64,000 nt of DNA from Pseudomonadota bacterium (lineage in GTDB: Bacteria; Pseudomonadota; Alphaproteobacteria; Micavibrionales; CSBR16-224): the NCBI GenBank assembly GCA_013285465.1, contig CP053449.1, positions 805,540-869,539 of the forward strand. Reading direction: 5' to 3'. The notes under the pieces are model-generated. The model was not told the DNA's origin. It worked only from the letters and a program-made list of their open reading frames with translations, and searched no databases. A program made the position numbers and the translations under genes. This document shows positions 15,928 through 24,040 of the stretch, piece by piece (the first letter of the stretch is position 1; each line of letters begins with the position of its first letter).

Positions 15928-17436
15928 ATGAGCGACCCGCTGTCCAAAATGATGCGCATGCCCGCAAAACGTCTTCCCGCTTCGGAGGTTCCGCCGCCGC
16001 AGCCGGAGGTCGAAGATATGGCGCAATCCATGGCGGAGCTGCAGGACAAGCAGGATACCTCCATTATTCAAATCAAAGGCGATATCGACCTGCATGAAAG
16101 TGCGCAGGGCATTTGGGTGCAGATACAGGATTTCTTTGAAGCGGGCAGCCTGTTCCAGCTGGCAATCATTCTGGGTCTGTCCTCACTGGCTTATACGATT
16201 TCCGTGATGTGGCAGAAAAAGTTCCGCAAACTGGTTGATGAGGCGGAAAAGCCGATTTTCTCCGAAACCGGAAAATTATGGATCCGGCGGGTGAACCGTG
16301 TGTTCTTTCCGGCGATTCTGGCCGTCTTTTTGCTGACCTGCACACAGGTGGCCGCATGGCTGTCCTGGCCGGCGGATTTGCTGCGTATTGCCATGAATCT
16401 GGCCGTTGCGGGGACGGTCATCCGCTTTATTTCCACATTGATTCAGTCGCGGGTGATTGCGAAATGGGTCGCAGGGGTTATCTGGGCCATTGCCGCCTTG
16501 CAAATTCTCGGCTGGTGGGGGCCGACAACATCGGTTCTGGACAGTATCCAGTTTGGCATCGGCACCAATAAAATATCGCTGCTGACCGTTATCAAAGGAT
16601 TGTTCTATTTTGTGCTGTTCCTGTGGACCGCGACGATTTTGTCACGGGTCAGCGAAAAACATGTGAAACGGATCGAGGAAATGACACCGTCATTGCGCGT
16701 GTTGCTGACCAAGCTGATCCGTATTTCGCTGATGGTGGCGGCCTTCCTTCTCGGCCTGAACGCCATCGGGGTTGATCTGACCTCCTTCGCGATCCTTGGT
16801 GGTGCCATCGGTGTCGGTATCGGTTTCGGTTTGCAGAAAGTCGTTTCCAACTTTGTCAGTGGTATTATCCTGCTGCTGGACCGTTCCATTAAACCGGGCG
16901 ATGTCATTGCCGTGGAGGGCAGTTTCGGCTGGGTGAATACGCTGGGCGCGCGCTATGTCTCGATTATCCAGCGTGACGGGCGCGAACATCTTATTCCAAA
17001 CGAGCTGCTGATTACCGAAAAAGTGGAAAACTGGTCGTTCAGCAATAATGACGTCCGTATTCCGATCAAGGTCGGCGTCTCCTATAACAGCGATGTCCGC
17101 AAGGCGATGGAGCTGTGTCTGGAAGCGGCGGTGGAAGAACCGCGCGTCAAACAATTCCCCAAACCCGTCGTGCGTCTGACGGGCTTTGGTGACAGCGCCG
17201 TCGATCTGGAAATCCGCGGCTGGATCAATGATCCCGTCAACGGCATCGGTAATATCGTGAGTGATGTGTTGTTGCGCGTCTGGGATAAATTCCACGAAAA
17301 CGGTATTGAAATTCCCTATCCGCAGCGTGATTTGCATCTGCGGACACTGCCTGCCGATATGATGGCGCATCTAAAAGCGGATGTGAAAAATGATCTGCGT
17401 CAGGAAATGGCGGCGGAAGCGCAAGCGAAGAACTAA
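15928..17436 (+). CDS. MscS-family mechanosensitive ion channel
   Basis: MscS-type channels open under membrane tension to release solutes during osmotic downshock. The 502-residue protein has a soluble N-terminus of about 65 residues, several membrane helices (from about 70), and the pore-lining Gly/Ala-rich helix FAILGGAIGVGIGFGLQKVV near 285-305, followed by the cytoplasmic beta domain with IKPGDVI and a C-terminal alpha/beta domain (VGVSYNSDVRKAM). It is longer than E. coli MscS because of extra N-terminal helices. The stop overlaps a small convergent ORF by 4 bases. Confidence 0.92.
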   Translation: MSDPLSKMMRMPAKRLPASEVPPPQPEVEDMAQSMAELQDKQDTSIIQIKGDIDLHESAQGIWVQIQDFFEAGSLFQLAIILGLSSLAYTISVMWQKKFRKLVDEAEKPIFSETGKLWIRRVNRVFFPAILAVFLLTCTQVAAWLSWPADLLRIAMNLAVAGTVIRFISTLIQSRVIAKWVAGVIWAIAALQILGWWGPTTSVLDSIQFGIGTNKISLLTVIKGLFYFVLFLWTATILSRVSEKHVKRIEEMTPSLRVLLTKLIRISLMVAAFLLGLNAIGVDLTSFAILGGAIGVGIGFGLQKVVSNFVSGIILLLDRSIKPGDVIAVEGSFGWVNTLGARYVSIIQRDGREHLIPNELLITEKVENWSFSNNDVRIPIKVGVSYNSDVRKAMELCLEAAVEEPRVKQFPKPVVRLTGFGDSAVDLEIRGWINDPVNGIGNIVSDVLLRVWDKFHENGIEIPYPQRDLHLRTLPADMMAHLKADVKNDLRQEMAAEAQAKN

Positions 17437-17558
17437 AGCGCCGACAGTTTCTGCATCACGCCATAGATGACAAGCCCCAGCATTGCAAACATCAGAATGC
17501 CAAGGAAAATAACCACGGTCATCAGGCGTTTTATCTTTTTCTCTTCTTCCTTTGTCAT
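17433..17558 (-). CDS. 41-residue single-pass membrane protein (short ORF)
   Basis: Reading the minus strand from ATG at 17558 gives a 41-residue product beginning MTKEEEKKIKRLMTVV and ending VMQKLSAL, with a hydrophobic segment of about 20 residues (roughly 14-33, VVIFLGILMFAMLGLVIYGV). The charged N-terminus suggests it faces the cytoplasm. Its stop overlaps the mscS stop region by 4 bases. No strong ribosome-binding site is visible (GGGATAA lies upstream). Function unknown; the coding call rests on the coherent charged-plus-hydrophobic pattern. Confidence 0.55.
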   Translation of the reverse strand: MTKEEEKKIKRLMTVVIFLGILMFAMLGLVIYGVMQKLSAL

Positions 17559-17715
17559 GTCTTGTTGATTATCCCAAAACTTTGCCGAAAACAACTGCAA
17601 AAGGGAAAATTTTTCCCCGCCTTACGTCTTTGTCTATGGCGCAGGCAGAAAATGACCACGCTTCCAACTGGTTTAAATCTCATTAACCTATTGATTAAAA
17701 ACAATATATAAAAAC

Positions 17716-17731
17716 TGGCACGGAATCTGCA
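17716..17731 (+). promoter_or_regulatory. Sigma-54 (RpoN) promoter of the flgFGAH operon
   Basis: TGGCACGGAATCTGCA matches the RpoN consensus TGGCAC-N5-TTGC with one change; the invariant GG (17717-17718) and GC (17729-17730) are separated by the required 10 bases. It lies 82 bases before the flgF start. Sigma-54 control of rod and ring genes is established in Caulobacter. Confidence 0.85.
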
Positions 17732-17813
17732 TTATAAAGGGGTAAGGCGGCACAAAAAAATACCGCCATTAAAGAATAAAGAGACGATTTGAGTTAGATA
17801 AGGTGAGAAGCCC

Positions 17814-18554
17814 ATGGAAAACATTGCATATGTTGCATTGTCGCTTCAGACGGTATTAAACCGCCAGATGCAGGTTACGGCGAATAACGTCGCTAATATG
17901 TCGACCGCCGGATACAAGGCGCAGGGCGTCTTATTCAACGAAGAACTGGCAAAAGCGCAAGGACAGGCGGAAAACAACGGCAAACTGTCGATGGTTCTGG
18001 ATCACGGCACGTTCCGCCGTGTAGAGCAGGGGCCGTTGCAGCAGACGGGTAATCCGCTGGATCTGGCGCTGGAAGGCAGCGGTTTCTTTGAAATTGAAAC
18101 GGCAAACGGTCCGCGCTATTCCCGCGCCGGGAATTTTTCTCTGGATCGTGAAGGGCAGATCGTCACGCAAAACGGCAATCCGGTTTTATCCGATGGCGGG
18201 CAGGCGATCACCATTCCGCAGGGCGACACACAGATTATGATCGCCAATGACGGCACGATTTCCACAGCGGAAAGCGGCATTCTGGGGCGTATCGGCGTTA
18301 TGCGTTTTGATGACGAGCAGAAAATGCTGGAAAACGGTAACGGGCTGTATGACGCGAATGGCGAAGTCGCAATCCCTGCGGAAAATACCAATGTGCTGCA
18401 ATTCATGCTGGAAGGTTCGAATGTGCAGCCGATTTTGGAAATGAACAAGATGATCGAGATTGTACGGAACTATCAGCAAACGCAGCGTTTGCTGCAGACC
18501 GATCACGAAAGGCAGCGCAATGTTATCAGCCGCCTGACGCAGAATGTGAATTAA
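17814..18554 (+). CDS. flgF: Flagellar basal-body proximal rod protein FlgF
   Basis: FlgF is one of the rod proteins that connect the MS ring to the hook through the periplasm. The 246-residue protein has the rod/hook N-terminal heptad region with the ANNVANMSTAGYKAQ motif, the central DLALEGSGFFEI block, and the C-terminal coiled region (EIVRNYQQTQRLLQTDHERQ) needed for axial assembly. There is no signal peptide, as expected for export by the flagellar type III route. It is the first gene behind a sigma-54 promoter, with flgG 49 bases downstream. Confidence 0.93.
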   Translation: MENIAYVALSLQTVLNRQMQVTANNVANMSTAGYKAQGVLFNEELAKAQGQAENNGKLSMVLDHGTFRRVEQGPLQQTGNPLDLALEGSGFFEIETANGPRYSRAGNFSLDREGQIVTQNGNPVLSDGGQAITIPQGDTQIMIANDGTISTAESGILGRIGVMRFDDEQKMLENGNGLYDANGEVAIPAENTNVLQFMLEGSNVQPILEMNKMIEIVRNYQQTQRLLQTDHERQRNVISRLTQNVN

Positions 18555-18603
18555 AAGCCGCTAAGAAAATAAGTTAAGAGCTTTCAATAAAGGAGAATAA
18601 ACC

Positions 18604-19392
18604 ATGTCCATTACATTAAGCACCGGCGCAACGGGAATGTTGGCACAGCAGCTGAATGTCGACGTGATTTCCAACAACATCGCCAATATGACGACAACAG
18701 GCTATAAACGCCAGCGCGCGGAATTTCAGGATCTGCTGTATCAGAATAAAATCCGCCCCGGCTCAACATCTTCGGATGCCGGCACAACGGTTCCGGCGGG
18801 TATCCAGCTGGGGCTGGGCGTGAAGACCGGATCGGTCTACCGCATCAATGAACAAGGCCCGCTGCAAAACACGGATAATGAATTTGATCTGGCGATTGTC
18901 GGTTCCGGCTATTTCCAAATCACGCTGCCTTCGGGCGAAACGGCTTATACCCGTGACGGCTCGTTTCAGATTAATGAAAACGGCGAGGTTGTGACCTCGG
19001 AAGGCTATCTGCTGGAGCCGAGCATCAGCGTGCCGGATGACGCGATTGATGTGACGATTAACGGCAGCGGCGAGGTGCTGGTCAAAATTCAGGGACAGGT
19101 CGCTTTAAGTAATCTCGGCCAGCTGGAACTGGCGGTCTTCCAAAACCCTGCGGGTCTGGAAGCGGTCGGTGACAACTTGTTCATGGAAACCGAAGGCTCC
19201 GGCGCGGCTGTCATCGGCACACCGAATACGGAAGGTTTCGGCAAGCTGCAGCAAGGCGCATTGGAAACCTCGAATGTGAATGTGGTGCAGGAAATCACCA
19301 ATCTTATTCAGGCGCAGCGCGCCTATGAAATGAATGCCAAAGTCATTCAGGCGGGTGATGAAATGCTGAGCACGATTAACCAGCTTCGTTAA
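18604..19392 (+). CDS. flgG: Flagellar distal rod protein FlgG
   Basis: FlgG forms the distal rod. At 262 residues the length is exactly usual. The N-terminal motif ISNNIANMTTTGYKRQRAEF, the FDLAIVGSGYFQITLPSGE block, and the C-terminal SNVNVVQEITNLIQAQRAYE then KVIQAGDEML sequence are diagnostic of FlgG. AAGGAGAATAAACC gives a strong ribosome-binding site. It follows flgF and precedes flgA, with A-rich linkers between genes. Confidence 0.96.
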   Translation: MSITLSTGATGMLAQQLNVDVISNNIANMTTTGYKRQRAEFQDLLYQNKIRPGSTSSDAGTTVPAGIQLGLGVKTGSVYRINEQGPLQNTDNEFDLAIVGSGYFQITLPSGETAYTRDGSFQINENGEVVTSEGYLLEPSISVPDDAIDVTINGSGEVLVKIQGQVALSNLGQLELAVFQNPAGLEAVGDNLFMETEGSGAAVIGTPNTEGFGKLQQGALETSNVNVVQEITNLIQAQRAYEMNAKVIQAGDEMLSTINQLR

Positions 19393-19459
19393 GAAAGCTA
19401 AGTAAATAAAAAGCAAAGTTAAAGTAAAAAATAAAAAGAGAGATGTCAGGAAAAACGCG

Positions 19460-20425
19460 ATGAAAACGAAAAACAACAAGGTGAAAAAGAAATTGTGGCT
19501 GACCGCAGCGACCCTTTCCTGCGCCGTGATGCTTTTCGGTGCGACGGCAAAGGCGGATGTTGCGCTGCCGCCGCAGAACGAGGTCAGACTCGCAGGTGAT
19601 GTCTTGACGTTGGGCGATGTTTTTCAGGATGTCAAAAACAATGCCGGACATGTCTTGGCACCTGCACCCGCACCGGGAAAAACGATCATTCTGACAGCCG
19701 CTGATTTACAGCGCATCGCCGATGCCTTTCATATCTCATGGCAGCCGGACAGCAGCTATACGCGCTTGATTGTGCGCCGTGATGCCGCGCCGGTTTCGCC
19801 GGCAAAAATCAGCGAAGCCTTGAAGAAAAAACTGGCAAGCATCGTCGGCGGCAGCAGTTACGAAATTGACCTTGATAAGCGCTTCGGTGAAATCTATATC
19901 AACGGCACGACCGCGCCGGAAATCAGTGTCACCAATATGGATGTCTCACCGGCGGGCGGACGTTTCGCCGCCAATCTGTCGCTGACAACGCCGCAATTGA
20001 CCAAAAACGTCAATATCACCGGCATGGCGCACCGTGTTCTGGACGTGCCGGTCTTGAACCGTCGCTTGCGTAACGGAGATGTGATTGAGGCAAGCGATAT
20101 CGAATTCATCCGCATGCGCGCGGATAATGTGGCGGAAAGCGCCATTCTGGATCCGGAAAAACTGATAGGTCAAACACCGCGCCGCGTACTGGACGCAATG
20201 GAAACGGTTCTGCCGGACAATATCGCAGCACCGCTTGCCGTGAAAAAAGGTGAATATGTGACCCTGTTCCTGACGCAAGGCGGTCTGCATCTGACGGCAC
20301 GCGGCAAGGCGCTTGAAAACGGTGCGGCAGGTGATGTCGTACGGGTGGTAAATACGGCTTCCAGCCGGATTATCGAAGGCGAGGTTGTCGGCGCGCAAAG
20401 TGTCCGCATCGCTGCTGCAATGTAA
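19460..20425 (+). CDS. flgA: Flagellar P-ring assembly chaperone FlgA
   Basis: FlgA is a periplasmic chaperone for FlgI P-ring assembly. The 321-residue protein starts with a basic N-terminus and hydrophobic signal segment (LTAATLSCAVMLFGATAKA, cleavage after about residue 32), and ends with the SAF/FlgA domain: VLNRRLRNGDVIEASDIEF, IGQTPRRVL and VRVVNTASSRIIEGEV. It is longer than the E. coli protein, typical of alphaproteobacterial FlgA. It lies between flgG and flgH. Confidence 0.9.
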   Translation: MKTKNNKVKKKLWLTAATLSCAVMLFGATAKADVALPPQNEVRLAGDVLTLGDVFQDVKNNAGHVLAPAPAPGKTIILTAADLQRIADAFHISWQPDSSYTRLIVRRDAAPVSPAKISEALKKKLASIVGGSSYEIDLDKRFGEIYINGTTAPEISVTNMDVSPAGGRFAANLSLTTPQLTKNVNITGMAHRVLDVPVLNRRLRNGDVIEASDIEFIRMRADNVAESAILDPEKLIGQTPRRVLDAMETVLPDNIAAPLAVKKGEYVTLFLTQGGLHLTARGKALENGAAGDVVRVVNTASSRIIEGEVVGAQSVRIAAAM

Positions 20426-20502
20426 TAAAAAAGAAGACGACTATAAAAATAAAAACAATAAAAATAAGACGATAAAGAGAGAGATTGAGAAGGAGATAAA
20501 AT

Positions 20503-21270
20503 ATGAACAGGATTTTCGACGGAAAAATTGCCAAAATCGCCGCAGTCAGTTTTCTGGCACTTAGCCTGACGGCTTGCGGCAGTACGCGTGACAGACTCGC
20601 CGCCGTCGGGCAGGAGCCGCCGCTCAGCCCGATTGAAAACCCGAAAGAAATGTCCGGCTATCGCCCGGTCAGCTTGCCGATGCCCGAACTGGAAGACGTC
20701 GAGAAAAAAGCGAATTCACTCTGGACATCAGGACGTCAGGCATTCTTTAAAGACCAGCGCGCCAATGCGGTCGGCGATATTCTGACGGTGACGATTGATA
20801 TCAAGGATAAAGCCAATCTGGAAAACACGACCAGCCGTACCCGCAATAATGCGGAAAATGTCGGCTTGCCGAATGTGCTGGGGCTTGAAACCCAGCTGAC
20901 GGATAAATTCCTGCCCGAAGCCTTTGATCCTGCCGCCGCAATCGGTGCGACCAGTGACAGCAATTCGACAGGGCAGGGCACGATCGAACGCGATGAGGAA
21001 ATCCAGACAAAAATGGCGGCAATGATTACCGAGGTCCTGCCAAACGGCAATTTCGTGATCTACGGGCGTCAGGAAACACGCGTTAATTTCGAAGTGCGCG
21101 AGCTGAAAATCGCGGGCGTTATCCGCCCCGAAGACATCTCGACGCAAAATTCCATCAGCTATGATCAAATCGCCGAGGCGCGTATTTCCTACGGCGGCCG
21201 GGGACAAATCACGGATGTTCAGCAGCCTCGCTATGGCCAGCAGGTGTTCGACATTCTGTTCCCGTTCTAA
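20503..21270 (+). CDS. flgH: Flagellar L-ring lipoprotein FlgH
   Basis: FlgH builds the outer-membrane L ring around the rod. A lipobox LALSLTAC places the lipidated cysteine at residue 25. The mature part shows the FlgH pattern: SLWTSGRQAFFKDQRANAVG, DILTVTIDIKDKANLENTT, NGNFVIYGRQETRVNFEVRE, GVIRPEDISTQNSI and the C-terminal GRGQITDVQQPRYGQQVFD. The ribosome-binding site AAGGAGAT is strong. It is the last flagellar gene of the operon, followed by a hairpin-rich stretch and a terminator. Confidence 0.95.
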   Translation: MNRIFDGKIAKIAAVSFLALSLTACGSTRDRLAAVGQEPPLSPIENPKEMSGYRPVSLPMPELEDVEKKANSLWTSGRQAFFKDQRANAVGDILTVTIDIKDKANLENTTSRTRNNAENVGLPNVLGLETQLTDKFLPEAFDPAAAIGATSDSNSTGQGTIERDEEIQTKMAAMITEVLPNGNFVIYGRQETRVNFEVRELKIAGVIRPEDISTQNSISYDQIAEARISYGGRGQITDVQQPRYGQQVFDILFPF

Positions 21271-21274
21271 AAAC

Positions 21275-21448
21275 CAGGTAACCCTGCCGGAGAATCCGGT
21301 TCTCTCGGAGCAGAAGCTCCTCCCTCCTTTGAAGACCACACGGAATTATTCAAGTTTACTACTCACCTCTCATCTCTCTTGGGGAGACTATTATCCCCAA
21401 AACTTATACGGTCGGTTTTCGCTTTTGCGGCAACCGGCCGCTTTTTTT
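21275..21448 (+). ncRNA. Candidate structured RNA downstream of flgH with anti-SD motif
   Basis: The non-coding stretch contains three short hairpins in a row: GAGAA/TTCTC, GGAGC/GCTCC (loop AGAA) and GGGGA/TCCCC, and then a terminator. The second hairpin is directly followed by CTCCTCCCTCC (21317-21327), complementary to a Shine-Dalgarno sequence and like the CCUCCUCCC motif of alphaproteobacterial trans-acting small RNAs. It could be a 3'-UTR-derived sRNA of the flagellar operon or an independent transcript. No start site is defined; the boundaries are approximate. Confidence 0.45.
21409..21448 (+). terminator. Rho-independent terminator of the flgFGAH transcript
   Basis: CGGTCGGTT pairs with AACCGGCCG (one G-T wobble) around a 14-base loop, followed by CTTTTTTT. 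It lies about 140 bases after flgH and 76 bases before the next gene. Confidence 0.85.
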
Positions 21449-21524
21449 CTTACTCTTGGCATAGGCGGCGCACGGCTTTATACTGTTTTGTACATAGAAA
21501 ACATAAAGGGAAGGACGGGCAGGG

Positions 21525-22040
21525 ATGAGTGCTGTCAAACAGGTTGAAACACCGGAACCGCTGAAACAAAAACTGGATGCGCTGGGCATTGCGGCAAAAA
21601 CCGTAGAACATGCACCGCTGTTTACGGTGGAGGATGGCGCGGATATCCGTCATCACTTCCGCGGCGGCCACACAAAGAACCTGTTTTTGAAAGATAAAAA
21701 AGGCCAGCTTTGGCTGGTGGTGGCGGAACACGGCACAAAAGTGGATATGAACTGGCTGCAGAAACGCCTTCCCTCGGGGCGGCTGTCATTCGGCAAACCG
21801 GATCTGATGCTGGAGGTGCTGGGCGTGACGCCGGGGTCGGTGACGCCGTTTTCACTTATGAATGATACGGATTGCCGTGTGATTGCGGTTCTGGATAAAA
21901 AACTGCTGGATGATTTCGAGGTGCTGAATTTTCACCCGCTCAGCAATGACAAAACCACGGAAATCACGCCGCAGGATTTGCTGAAATTCATTGACTCCTG
22001 CGGCCATAAAACTGTTATTGTAGATTTTCTCAAAGGATAA
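21525..22040 (+). CDS. Prolyl-tRNA deacylase (ProXp-ala / YbaK-EbsC family)
   Basis: Free-standing INS-like editing proteins hydrolyse mischarged Ala-tRNA(Pro). The 171-residue protein carries the YbaK/EbsC fold signatures: TVEHAPLFTVEDGADI, GGHTKNLFLKDKKGQLWLVV with the conserved lysine, LSFGKPDLMLEVLGVTPGSVTPF (shown in blocks), and NFHPLSNDKTTEI. The GVTPGSVTPF and NFHP blocks match the ProXp-ala/PrdX subgroup that is frequent in alphaproteobacteria. It lies 17 bases before the CnoX-like gene. Confidence 0.85.
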   Translation: MSAVKQVETPEPLKQKLDALGIAAKTVEHAPLFTVEDGADIRHHFRGGHTKNLFLKDKKGQLWLVVAEHGTKVDMNWLQKRLPSGRLSFGKPDLMLEVLGVTPGSVTPFSLMNDTDCRVIAVLDKKLLDDFEVLNFHPLSNDKTTEITPQDLLKFIDSCGHKTVIVDFLKG

Positions 22041-22057
22041 GACGGAAGGCGATAAAG

Positions 22058-22999
22058 ATGGATGATAATGTGCATTTATTCCCGATGACGACAGGCGATG
22101 ATGCCGCTGCCGCAGGCGCGATTATTGATGTCGACACGATGGATTTTGAAAAAAACGTGCTGGAAGCCTCCTTAAAAAAACCGGTCATTGTTGATTTCTG
22201 GGCGCCGTGGTGCGGCCCGTGCAAACAGCTGATGCCGGTGCTGGAAAAGGCGGTTGCCGCAGCGGGCGGCACGGTCATTCTGGCAAAGGTCAATATCGAT
22301 AATAATCAGGCATTGGCACAGGCGATGCAGGTGCAATCCGTACCGACGGTTCTGGCCTTTTTTCAGGGGCAGCCGGTGGACGGATTCATGGGGGCGAAAC
22401 CGGAAAGCGAAGTGAAGGCGCTGGTTGACCGTCTGGTGAAACTGGGGGGCGAGGAAGTGCCGCAAAAACAGGCCGCCGTTTCCGCCGAACATATCCAAAG
22501 CTTTCTTGATAAGGCGGCGGAACTGTTATCGGTAGGCGACACGCAGGGGGCGCAGACGCTTTATGTCCGTATCCTGCAGGCCGATCCGGAAAACGATCAT
22601 GCCGTGGCAGGACTGCTGCGCACGCATATTGCCGCAGGAGAAATGGATGAAGCCAAACGGATATTGAGCGGCTTTCAGGAAGAACTGACCAAAATGCCGC
22701 CGCCGGTGAAAGCGGTTGAGGATTTTATCGCGCTGATTGATGAAGCTCCTGCAAAGGGGAGTGACGCGCTGGGCAAAGCCAGCGGCCATGAGGAGCTTTT
22801 TGATTTGGCGATGGCCTTTTTCAAAGAAGGGCGTTATGAGGATTGCGTCACGACTTTGCTGGAGAGCATCCGTCAAAATAAAGAATGGGAAGACGGCAAA
22901 GCGCGCAAACAGCTGCTCCGTATTTTCGAAGCGCTGGGCAATGACCATGAGGTCACAATGGATGGGCGGCGCAAATTATCATCACTGCTGTTTTCGTGA
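22058..22999 (+). CDS. cnoX: Thioredoxin-TPR chaperone CnoX/YbbN-like
   Basis: An N-terminal thioredoxin domain (about residues 25-130) has the complete active site WAPWCGPCK, plus the cis-Pro block SVPTVLAFF; a C-terminal half (about 150-310) is built of TPR-like helices with AAELLSVGDTQGAQTLYVRI and DHAVAGLLRTHIA. This two-part layout is that of CnoX (YbbN), a redox-regulated holdase that hands substrates to GroEL. The active-site CxxC is intact, unlike E. coli YbbN, so it may be redox-active. It precedes the Trm112-like gene by 9 bases. Confidence 0.85.
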   Translation: MDDNVHLFPMTTGDDAAAAGAIIDVDTMDFEKNVLEASLKKPVIVDFWAPWCGPCKQLMPVLEKAVAAAGGTVILAKVNIDNNQALAQAMQVQSVPTVLAFFQGQPVDGFMGAKPESEVKALVDRLVKLGGEEVPQKQAAVSAEHIQSFLDKAAELLSVGDTQGAQTLYVRILQADPENDHAVAGLLRTHIAAGEMDEAKRILSGFQEELTKMPPPVKAVEDFIALIDEAPAKGSDALGKASGHEELFDLAMAFFKEGRYEDCVTTLLESIRQNKEWEDGKARKQLLRIFEALGNDHEVTMDGRRKLSSLLFS

Positions 23000-23008
23000 G
23001 GCGGCGTC

Positions 23009-23191
23009 ATGGCGAAGAAAACAATCAAGCCTGACGGAAAATTGCTGGAACTTCTGGTGTGCCCCGTGACCAAGATGCCGCTGGAATATGATGCGGAAAA
23101 ACAGGAGCTGATCAGCAAATCCGCAGGGCTGGCTTTTCCCGTTGTGGAGGGGGTTCCGGTGATGCTGCCGGATGAAGCGCGGCGATTGTGA
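23009..23191 (+). CDS. Trm112/UPF0434 family protein with lost zinc cysteines
   Basis: The 60-residue protein matches the YcaR/UPF0434 type of Trm112 fold: [35 protein letters not shown] and [12 protein letters not shown]. Eukaryotic Trm112 activates methyltransferases; the bacterial short form has no settled role. In E. coli YcaR the corresponding positions hold several Cys (CPVC, LICK); here only the first remains (CPVT, LISK), so it probably does not bind zinc. It sits immediately after the CnoX-like gene. Confidence 0.85.
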   Translation: MAKKTIKPDGKLLELLVCPVTKMPLEYDAEKQELISKSAGLAFPVVEGVPVMLPDEARRL

Positions 23192-23251
23192 CAGCCTATG
23201 CTATTGTGCTAAAATCAACTCGCATCAACTTGTGAACGGTTTATATCTCCC

Positions 23252-24040
23252 GTGTTATTTTTAAAAAAACGTGCCCCGAAACCTCCTCCTGACAGCAAAC
23301 CGGTTCTGGACTGGCTGCCGCAAAACCTTGCTGCCTCGCTTGCTGAGGCGGGGTTTGATGCCGAACAGGCTTTGGCCGTGAAACACAGCACGCGCGCACG
23401 GCGTTTATCTCTGCGCACCAATGTCAAAGCGCGGCAGATTGTGCTGACCTTTCCGGCTGCGGCAACATGGCGGCAGGCACAGGAATTTGTCGCAGATCAG
23501 CAAAGATGGATTTTGTCGCAGATTCGTCAGATCAGCGCGGCGGCAGTGATATTGCAGGATGGTGAGACATTCCCTTTTCTGGGAGAGCCGCATCTGATTT
23601 CCGCCACCGGAAAATTGCGCGGCGCGGCGGAACGGCGCGACGGTATTCTTTATATGGCCGGGGCGCCCGAACATATTCCCCGCCGCGTACGCGATTATCT
23701 GACGGCGCAGGCGCGGGAGGAAATTTCATGGCGGGCGCGGGAAAAGGCCGAAAGCATCGGGCGTAAAATCTCCCGTATCCGTATCGGTGACCCGCATAGC
23801 CGCTGGGGCAGCTGTTCTTCGCAAGGCGTGTTGTCTTTTTCCTGGCGGCTGGTGATGGCACCGGAAGAAATGCTGGATTACGTTGTCGCGCATGAAGTTG
23901 CCCATCTGCGGCATATGGATCACAGCCGCGCATTCTGGACGCTTTGTCAAAGCCTGACCGAGACAAATGTTTCAAAATCCCGAAAATGGTTTAAAGTGGA
24001 GGGTGCAAAACTTTTTTCGTATCACGGGGGAGCGATATGA
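23252..24040 (+). CDS. YgjP-like zinc metallopeptidase (SprT/DUF45 family)
   Basis: The 262-residue protein has the gluzincin motif VVAHEVAHLRHMDHSRAFW, where HEVAH supplies two zinc ligands and the following His the third, with the RWGSCS block (SRWGSCSSQGVLSFSWRL) upstream. This is the YgjP-like M48-related family (DUF45). Translation starts at a GTG (23252); no other start is available before the homology. It overlaps the next gene by 4 bases (ATGA). Confidence 0.87.
   Translation: MLFLKKRAPKPPPDSKPVLDWLPQNLAASLAEAGFDAEQALAVKHSTRARRLSLRTNVKARQIVLTFPAAATWRQAQEFVADQQRWILSQIRQISAAAVILQDGETFPFLGEPHLISATGKLRGAAERRDGILYMAGAPEHIPRRVRDYLTAQAREEISWRAREKAESIGRKISRIRIGDPHSRWGSCSSQGVLSFSWRLVMAPEEMLDYVVAHEVAHLRHMDHSRAFWTLCQSLTETNVSKSRKWFKVEGAKLFSYHGGAI

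Noticed and set aside
17745-17768. GGCGG/CCGCC hairpin in the flgF leader
   Set aside because: Five-base arms with a 12-base A-rich loop; too weak to call a riboswitch or terminator.
23009-23191. Trm112-like gene as a degenerate pseudogene
   Set aside because: It has lost zinc cysteines but keeps full length, frame and family core, so loss of metal binding is more likely than decay.
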